A stretch of DNA of 64,000 nt from Gaiellasilicea sp963829845 (GCA_963829845.1 CAWHKD010000014.1:136725-200724), one strand, 5' to 3'; positions 30,249 through 38,247 are shown, counted from the first letter of the stretch. Translations and numbers: made by a program. The notes: a model not told the origin generated them from the letters alone.

Positions 30249-31313
30249 TTAGGGGGAGTTGGTCGTGTCGGTCGGGCAGAGCAGCGCCGTCATGTCTGGC
30301 GGTGCACCTGAGAAGGCATCACCGTCAGCTGAGATGACGGCGACGCGGTCACCGTCGTCGCTTGCCACGACGATCGTGCTGTAACCCAGGAACTCGCCGT
30401 CGTGACCCCAGAAGCGTCCGCACGTGAGCTGAATCGAGAAGATGCCGAGACCGTCCGCGACCTCGTGGTCGACGACGACAGTCTGCTTCATCTGCGCGAG
30501 TGAACCCTCGGAGAGGAGGCGACCGGACAGCAGAGCGGAGAAGAAGCCAGCAAGGTCATGGGCGTCCGAGACCAGCGCCCCGGCCGCCCAAGGGATATCG
30601 GGATTCTCTCCTTCGTCGTCGAGGTCCCGCAGCCGCCGTGTTCGAGGCAGCTCCGTTCTCTTGAGTGCGAGCGGGCCGAGGATGCGCGACTCAAGCTCTT
30701 CCCGATACGTATTTCCGGTGATCTTCTCGATAACGAGGCCGAGGGCGATGTAGTTGGTGTTTGAATAACGCCATTCGCTGCCGGGCGGGAAGACGAGCGG
30801 CTGCGCGGCTGCGAAGCGCAGGGTGTCAATCGGCCGGAACGAGGGCGATCGGCTTGCCCGCTGCAACCAGTCCCCGTAGTCGGTGAAGTTCGCGAGCCCG
30901 GAGCGGTGGTTGAGCAACTGGCGGATCGTGATCTTCTTCCCGGCCGGAACGATTCCCGGCAGGTGACGCTCAAGCGGTTCGCTGAGCCGAAGCTTCCCCT
31001 CGGCCACGAGCTGAAGCACGATTGTCGCCGTGAACGTCTTCGTCACACTCCCGACCCGAAACCGCTGGTCCCTGCCCGGTCGCTGATCCCCCGCCGTAGC
31101 CACGTACTCACGACCATCGTCGGAGACGAAAACGATCGCGCTCTCCGCCCCAGCACGATCAAGCTGCTCGGCGACTTGTTCGACCGGAGGCGGCGGTGCC
31201 CCAGACTTCTCGCCACCGCAACCAGGCAGCACCAGCCCGAAAGCCACCAGAAGCGTCGGAAGGACAAAGCGAAGCACGCGATCGGAACAGCGACTCCGGG
31301 GCCGCACTGCCAT
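30249..31313 (-). CDS. serine hydrolase lipoprotein, beta-lactamase class C/DD-peptidase-like
   Basis: The 354-residue protein has a lipoprotein signal ending LVLPGC (residue 32) and a class C serine hydrolase domain: catalytic SVTK in FRVGSVTKTFTATIVLQL, the YSN motif in WRYSNTNYIALGLVIEKITG, and HDG in FWGHDGEFLGYS as the third element. Such proteins act on peptidoglycan peptides or esters at the cell surface; beta-lactam resistance cannot be claimed. It is the only long gene inside the inverted repeats and has an intact frame. Confidence 0.85.
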   Translation of the reverse strand: MAVRPRSRCSDRVLRFVLPTLLVAFGLVLPGCGGEKSGAPPPPVEQVAEQLDRAGAESAIVFVSDDGREYVATAGDQRPGRDQRFRVGSVTKTFTATIVLQLVAEGKLRLSEPLERHLPGIVPAGKKITIRQLLNHRSGLANFTDYGDWLQRASRSPSFRPIDTLRFAAAQPLVFPPGSEWRYSNTNYIALGLVIEKITGNTYREELESRILGPLALKRTELPRTRRLRDLDDEGENPDIPWAAGALVSDAHDLAGFFSALLSGRLLSEGSLAQMKQTVVVDHEVADGLGIFSIQLTCGRFWGHDGEFLGYSTIVVASDDGDRVAVISADGDAFSGAPPDMTALLCPTDTTNSP

Positions 31314-31597
31314 CCCTTGTAATCAACCACAACTGATCCGCACTTTCGCAGGTCGGATCTTCTGGACATGACCGCGCTCAAGGGACATTCCCGAACGCAG
31401 GCCCAGGCGAGTGGCCACGTGACGATGACGCACGCGCTCGCGACCCAATCCGTCAGCTCACGGGCGAAACGCAGGCCCCACACTTCCTGCGCGAGCGCGA
31501 ACCTTTCGCCCGAACCCCGAAGGATGCAATCGGCTGGGCCAGCGTTGCGGAAATGTTCCTGAAGAGCGGACGGCGGAGACCACTACCCTCCGAACAG
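31314..31597. other. interval without a gene, one dispersed repeat
   Basis: No protein or RNA gene is recognised. The interval contains the first copy of the 30-bp repeat at 31532-31563. Confidence 0.4.
31532..31563 (+). repeat. dispersed 30-bp repeat, copy a
   Basis: GGGCCAGCGTTGCGGAAATG core, 35 bases before the immunity-like gene. Confidence 0.55.
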
Positions 31598-31912
31598 ATG
31601 CCGCCTTTCCTTGATGAGCTTCGTAGGTGGTTCGAGGTTTACTCCGATGCTGGCGGGCGGCGCGGTATCCGCGTGCAATTCACTGACGGGCCACCCGAGC
31701 TACCAATGCGGTCCGCCTTGATCACGGCCCAGGGTGCAGCGGCGATCGGCCAGCTAACACTCTGGGAGTCAGGAAAGTGCGATACCGAAGCACACGCTAC
31801 GGGAGACCGCACGCCGATCCTTCTGCGCTCACGCGTTTTGGATGAACCCGCCCGCGTCCCCGCCATCGCCGACGACCTCATCGATCACGTAGCTGACTAC
31901 TCGAACTCCTGA
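31598..31912 (+). CDS. TriTu-like immunity protein (orphan)
   Basis: The 104-residue protein from ATG 31598 resembles TriTu-type immunity proteins of polymorphic toxin systems: an N-terminal helix FLDELRRWFEVYSD, strand GIRVQFT, the signature IGQLTLWESGKCDTEAHATG and a C-terminal helix IADDLIDHVADY. I recall this pattern from the family but cannot run a search. Immunity proteins bind and block a cognate toxin in the cytoplasm. No toxin gene is nearby, so it may protect against toxins of other cells. The gene is flanked on both sides by copies of the 30-bp repeat. Confidence 0.5.
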   Translation: MPPFLDELRRWFEVYSDAGGRRGIRVQFTDGPPELPMRSALITAQGAAAIGQLTLWESGKCDTEAHATGDRTPILLRSRVLDEPARVPAIADDLIDHVADYSNS

Positions 31913-31923
31913 CGGGAGCTTCG

Positions 31924-31952
31924 CCTGGGCCAGCGTTCGGGAATGACGCTGA
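31924..31952 (+). repeat. dispersed 30-bp repeat, copy b
   Basis: GGGCCAGCGTTCGGGAATGA core followed by CGCTGA, 11 bases after the stop of the immunity-like gene. Confidence 0.6.
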
Positions 31953-31970
31953 GGCTAGGCGGGTTCCTCT

Positions 31971-32246
31971 CTAGGCGTCGTGCTGGCGGAGGAACTCCGC
32001 CGACTTGGGCGGACCTTGCGTAAACCCGGCTTCCTGAAAGATCGCCGGAACCTCCGGGTCCGAGGTGAAGCTCTGCCAGCCCGCCTCGTCCCAGTCAAAG
32101 ATCACCCAAACCCGGTCGCTCTCATTTGGATCCCGAAAGACGTGCGCCCCCTTGCTGCCGTGCTGCTTTCGCTTCTCAGCGCCCTTGGTTGAGAAGGTAT
32201 TCCAGAAGCGGTCGAACTCCCCGATCTTCGCCGTTGCCAGGACCAT
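31971..32246 (-). CDS. dimeric alpha/beta-barrel (ABM-like) small protein
   Basis: The 91-residue protein starts at ATG 32246 behind an excellent ribosome-binding site (GAGGAG, 5 bases). Its pattern, VLATAKIGEFDRFWNTFSTK, then GAHVFRDPNESDRVWVIFDW and EAGWQSFTSDPEVPAIFQEA, is that of ferredoxin-like stress-responsive/antibiotic biosynthesis monooxygenase-like barrels, which act as homodimers on small ligands. The ligand is unknown. Two other proteins of the same general fold class occur at 33012 and 42140. Confidence 0.7.
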   Translation of the reverse strand: MVLATAKIGEFDRFWNTFSTKGAEKRKQHGSKGAHVFRDPNESDRVWVIFDWDEAGWQSFTSDPEVPAIFQEAGFTQGPPKSAEFLRQHDA

Positions 32247-32478
32247 TGTCTCCTCCTCAGTCGGGACATGTTGTCGCGCCATTCACCCTACGCCATCCAG
32301 GAGCACGCTCCCGACGATCACCGCGCAGCGGTCGACGACGACCTCGCGCTCATCGTCGTGACGCCTGAGCGCCGACGCCTTCGGTTCGCCCTCACTGGCG
32401 GACGGTTACGACCGACCTGACGCTGCGCAGCGCCTGTAGCGGTCGGCCGACCCAGCCGCTGCCACGCTCGAACGTCGG

Positions 32479-32700
32479 CTACGTCTGTTCCGGATGCTTT
32501 TGATACTCGATATATGCGGCGAGCGACTCGTAGTCGTAACTTCGCGCGTGGGGGTAGAAGCGTGCGAGGAAGCTGGCCCAGTCGAGGCGTTCAATCGGGT
32601 GCGCGCTTGGCAGCGAAGGTCCGCCCTCGTTCTCAAACGATGCCAACTCGATGACGCCCTGCGGTCGGAGTGGCATGGCGCCGCCAGCGTGTGTGCTCAT
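32479..32700 (-). CDS. hypothetical small protein
   Basis: The 73-residue frame from ATG 32700 (MSTHAGGAMPLRPQGVIELA) has an aromatic and acidic C-terminal half (DWASFLARFYPHARSYDYES). No family is recognised. The composition is protein-like, but the start lacks a clear ribosome-binding site, so it may be a remnant. Confidence 0.35.
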   Translation of the reverse strand: MSTHAGGAMPLRPQGVIELASFENEGGPSLPSAHPIERLDWASFLARFYPHARSYDYESLAAYIEYQKHPEQT

Positions 32701-33011
32701 GTTCGGCCTTCAGTCTGCGGAAGATCCGCTGTACCGACGAAGGCGGCAATCAAGAGACACGAGCGTCCCGGTGGAACGCTCGCTGCGTCTGGGTCGGGCG
32801 CTTGTGGCGCAAGTTACATGCTAGCAGCTCGTCCCCCTCAAATACACGGCGCTCGAATCGCTGCTACGTTGAACCCAGCGCGTTTGGCTCTTGCATCGAA
32901 GCCGCCGAGGCTCTGCACCTTTCCTCTTCGTCTGTCACACCTGGCCTGAGCGCCGCCGCGGGAGTCCGTTCGGACCTTCCTGCCCTGAGAGATGAACAGA
33001 AGGAGCATCAC
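32701..33011. other. interval without a recognised gene
   Basis: I see no gene or repeat. The right end carries the ribosome-binding site AGAAGGAG (32997-33004) of the next gene. Confidence 0.4.
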
Positions 33012-33323
33012 ATGCATGCGACCATTCGTCGTTACGAGGGTGTGGACCAGAATCGCACCGTCGAGCTGACCCGCAAGGTCAACGAGACCCTCGTCCCGCA
33101 GCTGAGCAAGCTGCAGGGCTTCAAGGGCTACTACCTGATCGAGTCCGGCAACGGTGTCTTCAGCTCGCTCGGGCTCTTCGAGAGCCCCGAGCAGATCGAG
33201 GAGTCGACCAAGCTCGCCTCCAGCTGGGTCCGCGACGAGAAGCTCGAGACCGCGTTCCCGAACCCGCCCAAGATCACGAGCGGGAAGATCGTCGCCCAGA
33301 GCAACGGCGTCGCCGTCGCCTAA
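33012..33323 (+). CDS. ABM-like dimeric alpha/beta-barrel protein
   Basis: The 103-residue protein starts at ATG 33012, 8 bases after AGAAGGAG. The sequence HATIRRYEGVDQNRTVELTR, LVPQLSKLQGFKGYYLIESG, GVFSSLGLFESPEQIEESTK is the repeated beta-alpha-beta pattern of antibiotic biosynthesis monooxygenase-fold proteins. It is probably a homodimer with a central ligand pocket; no substrate is assigned. Confidence 0.75.
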   Translation: MHATIRRYEGVDQNRTVELTRKVNETLVPQLSKLQGFKGYYLIESGNGVFSSLGLFESPEQIEESTKLASSWVRDEKLETAFPNPPKITSGKIVAQSNGVAVA

Positions 33324-33559
33324 CGGGCCGACCGAAACTCGCTCGCCGGCGAAGGGCCTGCTCGAACCAGGCGGTTCTCCGGTGACGAGCGACAGGCTCG
33401 CGGCAGAGCCTGTCAGGGAAGCGAGAGCGCCGGGCCTCCTCTTTGGGGCTCGGCGCCTCCCGCTCGTAACCGGCAACGCACGCGAGCGCGTCGACTTCGG
33501 GTGTGCGACGGCGGGATGGGCGCCCAGGCTGTCGAGATCCGCTCGGTCTAGCAGCGGAG

Positions 33560-33871
33560 CTAGGAAGCGTCGTCTGTGGAGCCCTCGTGCGGCTCGCCCG
33601 GTGGCGGTCGCCGCGCGTCGGCGCGTGACGAATCATCGCCTCGTTGTTCGCCGCGCCGCATCGCCTCATAGACGGCATCCCAGTGCTGTGAGATCTCCTG
33701 CATCGAGCGGGCCGTCGTCAAAGCCGCGCCTTCGAGTCTTGCTATCACAGGGTCGACCTCCGCCAGGCGTTCCTCAAGCCGCGTGATCCTGGCGCCGAGC
33801 GCGCTCAGTTGCTGAGCGATGACCTCCGATTCGCTACTTGCGGCCACTTCCTGTGGATTGTCGCATGTCAC
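33560..33871 (-). CDS. coiled-coil hypothetical protein
   Basis: The 103-residue protein has a clear coiled coil, IAQQLSALGARITRLEERLA then EVDPVIARLEG, and a polar, disordered C-terminus (RADARRPPPGEPHEGSTDDA). No known family. It is divergent from the DUF1918 gene with 98 bases between starts, so the interval may hold two promoters. Confidence 0.5.
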   Translation of the reverse strand: MTCDNPQEVAASSESEVIAQQLSALGARITRLEERLAEVDPVIARLEGAALTTARSMQEISQHWDAVYEAMRRGEQRGDDSSRADARRPPPGEPHEGSTDDAS

Positions 33872-33969
33872 CGGCGTACAATCGTTTTGTTCGGCGGCGC
33901 TTTGGAGGACACCTTCAACCGACCCGCGCTAGTCTTGGGTTGACGAGATCGTCGCAGGAGGTTGGACGG

Positions 33970-34173
33970 ATGGACGCAGGTGTGGGAGACCGGATCGTCG
34001 TCGAGTCGGAGCAGGCCGCTCAGTCGGGTCGGGCGGGTGTCATCGAGGAGGTTCTGGCCGACGATCCGCCGCGCTACCGCGTCCGCTGGGACGACGGGCG
34101 CACGAGCATCTTCGCGCCCTCGGCAGGCGTCGCGAGGATCGAGCCGAGCAAGAAGAAGCGCGTGAAGACCTGA
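33970..34173 (+). CDS. DUF1918 protein
   Basis: The 67-residue protein begins MDAGVGDRIVVESEQ and has the SH3-like DUF1918 core: GRAGVIEEVLADDPPRYRVR, WDDGRTSIFAPSAGVARIE. AGGAGG lies 8 bases before ATG 33970. DUF1918 proteins are common in actinobacteria and of unknown function. Confidence 0.85.
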   Translation: MDAGVGDRIVVESEQAAQSGRAGVIEEVLADDPPRYRVRWDDGRTSIFAPSAGVARIEPSKKKRVKT

Positions 34174-34198
34174 CCTGCGGGAGGCGCCCACCCCCACC

Positions 34199-34220
34199 AT
34201 CCCGAACGCTGGCCCAGCCC
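34199..34220 (-). repeat. dispersed 30-bp repeat, inverted copy
   Basis: On the minus strand this reads GGGCTGGGCCAGCGTTCGGG, the left two thirds of the consensus, 26 bases after the DUF1918 stop. Confidence 0.55.
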
Positions 34221-34267
34221 ACCGTGCCGGCCCAACCGCTGCTTGACTCAGCTGGGCGGTCCTGCAG

Positions 34268-34347
34268 CTACCCACGCCTTCGGCGAAGGTAAGCAACAGC
34301 GGCCAGCGCGACAACGACGATCATGACTATCCAAAGCCAGGTCGACA
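34268..34347 (-). CDS. 26-residue single-helix membrane peptide
   Basis: GTG 34347, 7 bases after AAGGAT, starts STWLWIVMIVVVALAAVAYL followed by RRRRG and a stop. This is a short membrane helix with a basic cytoplasmic tail, a common type of small actinobacterial membrane peptide. Its short length leaves doubt. Confidence 0.35.
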
Positions 34348-34483
34348 CAGAGGATCCTTTCGTAAGGGGCGTGCCGACTTTACGGCGCGCCAGCCGGTCG
34401 CTGCGCGGCCGCGTCCTCGCGGCGGCGACCTCTGCTGGAGCGAGTAGCCCGCAGCGCGACGGCATCTCGGAGAGTGCCGTCGC

Positions 34484-34512
34484 ATGGGCCAGTGTTCAGG
34501 AATGACGCCTGA
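34484..34512 (+). repeat. dispersed 30-bp repeat, copy c
   Basis: GGGCCAGTGTTCAGGAATGA core, then CGCCTGA. Confidence 0.6.
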
Positions 34513-34585
34513 GCGGCGGGCCGCAACGGCGGTTCCATGAGCCCGCCGTCGCGCGGTGTCTCGGAACATCGGTTCGACTTCGGTC

Positions 34586-34617
34586 GGGCTGGGCGAGCGT
34601 TTCGGGAATGTGCCTTG
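34586..34617 (+). repeat. dispersed 30-bp repeat, copy d
   Basis: GGGCGAGCGTTTCGGGAATG core, then TGCCTTG; 86 bases before the SnoaL gene. Confidence 0.55.
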
Positions 34618-34702
34618 CGTCACGGCGCCACAGCTTTCGTCCGTCCGAGGCGACGGTCCCACGTCTGCGAGGATGGCATTCCCAACGACAATCGGAGAGC
34701 AG

Positions 34703-35113
34703 ATGCCTAGCGCCAGAGACGTCATCCTCAAGCACATCGACGCGTTCAACGGTCGTGAAAGCGACGCCGATCCGTGGGCAGCCGATGCAGAGATGACAGC
34801 GCCAGGCGCCCAGGTCAGCGGCCGCGACAATGTGATCGGCTTCCTCGCCGTGTTCCAGGGAGCGTTCCCCGACATCCGCCTCGAGATCGAGGAGCTCCTC
34901 ACCGACGGGCCGGCCGCAGCGGCCGAAGGAACCCTCACGGGCACCCATACTGGTGTGCTCCACACCCCCGACGGCGATGTCGCGCCGACAGGACGCGCCG
35001 TTGAGCTCCGGTGGGCGGCGTTGTACGTCACCGACGGCGACACGCTGAAGTCCGAGCACCTGTTCTTCGACCAGATGGACTTCCTCGGCCAACTCGGCCT
35101 GCTTCCCGGCTAG
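34703..35113 (+). CDS. SnoaL-like ester cyclase/polyketide cyclase fold protein
   Basis: The 136-residue protein starts at ATG 34703 behind CGGAGAG. It shows the SnoaL pattern: ARDVILKHIDAFNGRESDAD, AEMTAPGAQVSGRDNVIGFL, FPDIRLEIEELLTDG, GTLTGTHTGVL and RWAALYVTDGDTLKSEHLFF. Such cone-shaped barrels bind small hydrophobic ligands; enzymatic activity is not certain. Copies of the 30-bp repeat lie on both sides. Confidence 0.8.
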   Translation: MPSARDVILKHIDAFNGRESDADPWAADAEMTAPGAQVSGRDNVIGFLAVFQGAFPDIRLEIEELLTDGPAAAAEGTLTGTHTGVLHTPDGDVAPTGRAVELRWAALYVTDGDTLKSEHLFFDQMDFLGQLGLLPG

Positions 35114-35206
35114 TGCCGGCGAGCCTTTCGCCCGCTGTCGCTTTCCATGCAAAGCATCAGTGGTCGGAACCCGCGGGCGAGTCGTGCATGCCCGAACGAG
35201 ATCGCT

Positions 35207-35238
35207 CGGCTGCCCGAGTGTGCGGGAATGACGCTTGA
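35207..35238 (+). repeat. dispersed 30-bp repeat, copy e
   Basis: CCCGAGTGTGCGGGAATGAC core, then GCTTGA; between the SnoaL and RibD-like genes. Confidence 0.55.
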
Positions 35239-35263
35239 AGCCAGCGCAACTGCTCGTTATCGT

Positions 35264-35305
35264 CGCCGCTAGCTCATTGGCAGAACTGCGGACTTCCCAC
35301 GCGGC
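35264..35305 (+). other. tRNA-like 5' half (relic)
   Basis: GCTAGCTCATTGGCAGAACT resembles the start and D arm of a tRNA, and the following GACTTCCCAC resembles an anticodon loop with CCC (Gly). The anticodon stem does not pair properly and the 3' half is missing, so it is not functional. It may mark a former integration site. Confidence 0.3.
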
Positions 35306-35332
35306 CCACTATCCGCCTATCTGGAGGTCACA

Positions 35333-35881
35333 GTGAGCGATGTCGGTAAGGGCAAGGTGGTCGTTAACAGGGCGATGTCGCTTGACGGCTTCATCGCCGG
35401 CCCCGGCGATTCGATGGATTGGGGTCCAACCCTCGTGCCGCCGGACGATGTCGCAGCGATTGCGGCGGAAACCGGAGCCATGCTCGTGGGTCGCCGGACC
35501 TGGGACGTCGGCGCCAAGATGGAAGCGGAGGATCCCGGCAGGACTGACTACCCCTTCTCCGGGGCGATGTTCCTCCTCAGCCATAGGCCACTGGATCCGC
35601 CGGATCCTCGGGTGAGTGTCCTCAGCGGTGACATCGGTGATGCGGTCGCCACGGCGCTGGACGCCGCGGGCGGCAAGAACTTGGAGATCTTGGGCGCCGA
35701 CGTTGCGGCCCAGTGCTTCCAGCGGGGACTCGTCGACGAGGTCCTGGTCTATGTACTGCCGGTGCTGCTCGGCGACGGCGTTCGCTTCTCTGCTCCGGGC
35801 ATGACACGAACAGAGCTGGAACCGCTCAGCAGCAGGCGGTCAGGAGACACGACCATCCTCCGGTTCCGCGTCCGCAAGTAG
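35333..35881 (+). CDS. RibD C-terminal/dihydrofolate reductase-like protein
   Basis: The 182-residue protein starts at GTG 35333 behind GGAGGTCACA. It has the DHFR-like fold of the RibD_C family: VVVNRAMSLDGFIAGPGDSM, GAMLVGRRTWDVG, KNLEILGADVAAQCFQRGLV and DEVLVYVLPVLLGDGVRFS. Stand-alone members reduce unknown pteridine- or pyrimidine-like substrates with NADPH. It is bounded by repeat copies e and f. Confidence 0.85.
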   Translation: MSDVGKGKVVVNRAMSLDGFIAGPGDSMDWGPTLVPPDDVAAIAAETGAMLVGRRTWDVGAKMEAEDPGRTDYPFSGAMFLLSHRPLDPPDPRVSVLSGDIGDAVATALDAAGGKNLEILGADVAAQCFQRGLVDEVLVYVLPVLLGDGVRFSAPGMTRTELEPLSSRRSGDTTILRFRVRK

Positions 35882-35937
35882 GGATCTGTCCGACCAGGGA
35901 AAGAGAAGAGCTCGTCGCCTGAGCGCTCGACGCAGAC

Positions 35938-35966
35938 ATGCGCGAGCGTTCGGGAATGTCACATGA
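35938..35966 (+). repeat. dispersed 30-bp repeat, copy f
   Basis: GCGAGCGTTCGGGAATGTCA core, then CATGA; between the RibD-like and methyltransferase genes. Confidence 0.6.
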
Positions 35967-36123
35967 CCGCGGTGTCACCGACGAGAGCCAGGGCGTCACT
36001 GTTGGGTTGTTGTTGCAGCGCACCATCGAGGATCGATGGACGCGCCCCAGCGCCTTGCACTTGCTCGTGCACCGGGAGTGCGCTGCGCCATCGAGTTGCT
36101 CGCGTGAGCGTCATCTGAAGCGG

Positions 36124-36737
36124 ATGGTGGCCGACGGGTACGACGCGATCTTCGACCGTTACGAGCGCTGGGAGGAAGAGCAGGGCGACGGCGCCCGTGG
36201 CGCCCGGATCGACGCGGTGTCCCCGCTCGTCCCGTCGCGCCGGTCGGCTCTCGACCTCGGATGCGGTACGGGTACAAAGGCGACCGCCTACCTGGCGCGC
36301 GAGTTTGACGCGGTCACTGCGGTCGACATCTCGGCGCGCAGCATCGAGGTGGCGCGCCAACGCATGGCCGGGGTGGTGTTCCTGGCTGGCGACATGACGC
36401 GCGTCGAGTTCCCAGCGGAGGCGTTCGACCTCGTCGCGGCCTTCTATTCGGTACTCCACGTGCCGGCCGGCGAGCAGCCCGGGGTCGTCGCACGGGTGGC
36501 GTCGTGGCTCGTGCCGGGCGGCGTGTTCCTCTTCAATGTGGGCCTGCACGCGGGCGACCAGCAGGAAGACGACTGGCTCGGCGCGCCGATGTACTGGGTC
36601 TCGCTCGGGCGCGACGCCACCCTCTCCATGGTCACCGCCACGGGCATGCGCGTCGTCGCCGCAGAAGTCGAGACCGTAGTCGAGGACGGCGTCGAGGTCA
36701 GCTTCCTCGGGTGAGCGCACAGCGCGCGATGGAATAG
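36124..36737 (+). CDS. class I SAM-dependent methyltransferase (frame break at the end)
   Basis: From ATG 36124 (MVADGYDAIFDRYERWEEEQ) the protein has SAM motif I LDLGCGTG, motif II acidic residue in VTAVDISARSIEVARQRM, and motif III region FDLVAAFYSVLHV. The published-style C-terminus of this family ends FLWV followed by a short basic tail. Here the frame ends FLG at 36714, but one missing base near 36711 would give FLWVSAQRAME ending at 36737, which I take as the real end. The methyl acceptor is unknown. Confidence 0.78.
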
Positions 36738-36865
36738 CGTCTCCTGCAAGCTGCCGCCCAATAGCGAGATTGCCACCCTCGCGATCCGACGAGATACGCG
36801 CTTAGACGCCAGCCCGAACCATTGACAAATACTGGCAGCGCGAGCGTCCTCTCGCCCGAGAGCCA

Positions 36866-36951
36866 AGGTCTAGCCGATTCGGCCGCGCGGTCAGCAGCAG
36901 GCGGTCGTTCACGCTAACCAGTTGCGTGACCACCGAGGCCGGTACGGCCGC
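36866..36951 (-). repeat. right copy of the 87-bp inverted repeat
   Basis: On the minus strand it encodes the same peptide end RPYRPRWSRNWLA as the HNH-like gene at 30.1 kb, followed by similar downstream bases. It is a remnant of a second copy of that gene's 3' end. Confidence 0.75.
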
Positions 36952-37117
36952 GCGCGCCGCCGCGGGTCAGCACTCGGCACACCTCGTCGGCCCCACCATC
37001 CAAGAGATCCGCCCGGACCAGGTAGCCGAGGCCGCGCTCGCCTCGGCCGGACGCGACAACATGACGCTTACTCCTGCGCCGCGGGGTGCGACGCCCGCCT
37101 CCCACAGCGTCGACTAG

Positions 37118-37223
37118 CCGATCCGGGACCCCCTAGAACGAGCGCAGCAGGCCCCGGCTCCGTCGCGTCGATGAACGCGCGAAGCGAGGTGAGTTCCGTG
37201 TCTCTGCCGACGATCTCGCGCAT
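37118..37223 (-). pseudogene. N-terminal fragment of an AAA/LuxR-type regulator
   Basis: ATG 37223 starts MREIVGRDTELTSLRAFIDA followed by TEPGPAALVLGGPG, the typical start of large LuxR or AfsR-type regulators up to the first glycines of the Walker A loop. The lysine-threonine of Walker A is absent and similarity ends there, so it is a 5' remnant. Confidence 0.45.
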
Positions 37224-37562
37224 TCCGCATGCCAACGATGGAGGTAGGGCCGACGTCGAGCAGTCGTCTAGAGTCAGGCTCCAAGCCCGCCTGATGCTGC
37301 GCTCCGCGAATGCCGGGCGCTGGGCTGTATTGCCCGCGATGTCAGGTCCCGTGTCTCTGAGCCGGTACTGGTCAGTGCCGTTCCCGGCGCGTTCGGCGCG
37401 GAGTAGCCCGGCGAAGTGCGCCTGCCCAACGTCCAGCACGACGAAAGCGTCGGACGTTGGCGGCGCGACTGTGCGCAAGAAACCGTTGGGACACTTGCCG
37501 TTGACGCAGTCACCTCGGCAGTCCACACTCGCCCTGCGGGGTCTCGGATGGAAGGAGGCAGC

Positions 37563-37988
37563 GTGTCCCTACGACTCCGTCTTCTGCTCCTCGCGCTGGC
37601 AGGCGCGTTCATGATTGCAGCCGTCGGGCCGGCCGCGTCGGCGACCACAACGCCGTTCCGCGCGAACGTTCATGACCTGCTGTTTTGCCCTGGCGTTGAC
37701 CTTTGTGGCTCCGGCGTCATCCAGGGATTCGGAACCGTCACCACGACGTTCGCGTTCGCCACCGGCGAGCGTATCTTCACGCTCGATAGCGACGGCAGCA
37801 CGCTTCGCCTGCTGCTTGCGCCGACCGACACCACCGGAGTCCGCCTCAACGGCACGTGGACGATCCTTGGAGGTACCGGAGTCTTCGCAGGCGCAACGGG
37901 GACCGGCAAGCTTTGGGCGATCCCCACCGGCGCCCCCGAGTTCAGTGACACCGCCCATTTCCGGGGAACAATCACACTCCCCGCTTAG
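37563..37988 (+). CDS. secreted beta-rich protein of unknown function
   Basis: GTG 37563 stands 5 bases after AAGGAGG. The 141-residue product has a signal peptide (MSLRLRLLLLALAGAFMIAA then VGPAASA, cleavage after ASA) and a mature part with two cysteines (LLFCPGVDLCG) and strands TVTTTFAFATGERIFTLD and LNGTWTILGGTGVFAGATGT. The last segment resembles small secreted barrels of actinobacteria, but I cannot name the family. Confidence 0.65.
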   Translation: MSLRLRLLLLALAGAFMIAAVGPAASATTTPFRANVHDLLFCPGVDLCGSGVIQGFGTVTTTFAFATGERIFTLDSDGSTLRLLLAPTDTTGVRLNGTWTILGGTGVFAGATGTGKLWAIPTGAPEFSDTAHFRGTITLPA

Positions 37989-38100
37989 CACCTCGGGAGC
38001 GTGAGCCGAGCGAGCCGCCAGCGCAGACAACGGGAGGAAGGGCATGACCCAGACGCGCTGGCGCCTCGCGGACGGCGACGGCTTCGGCAGGCTCCCTGTC

Positions 38101-38202
38101 TCATCCGCTATCGCCGCCCGTTGTGACTACGAGAACGAGCCACACGATGAGCACCACGGTTGCCGCGCAGCAACCGAGGTAGATCAGAGCCAGCCACTTC
38201 AC
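38101..38202 (-). CDS. 33-residue single-helix membrane peptide
   Basis: GTG 38202 starts KWLALIYLGCCAATVVLIVW and ends LVLVVTTGGDSG. One long hydrophobic helix with a lysine at the cytoplasmic side is seen. A weak GAAGG precedes the start. It lies just downstream of the GNAT gene on the opposite side of the 3' end of the secreted-protein gene. Confidence 0.3.
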   Translation of the reverse strand: MKWLALIYLGCCAATVVLIVWLVLVVTTGGDSG

Positions 38203-38247
38203 GCCTTCGTCTTACCCCGGTCGACTCTTCATACATAACCGTCGCGG

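Larger units (their letters stand above)
36738..37562. other. relic-rich interval without an intact gene
   Basis: The interval holds the right copy of the 87-bp inverted repeat, a regulator fragment and the leader of the secreted-protein gene. The longer open frames in it have no protein-like pattern. Confidence 0.4.

Noticed and set aside
31532..35966. Integron attC sites for the cassette-like genes
   Set aside because: The repeats are only about 30 bp, lack the RYYYAAC/GTTRRRY core sites and no integron integrase is in the window.
36922..37614. A 230-codon plus-strand open frame
   Set aside because: It runs through the inverted repeat and the regulator relic, changes character several times and has no start signal.
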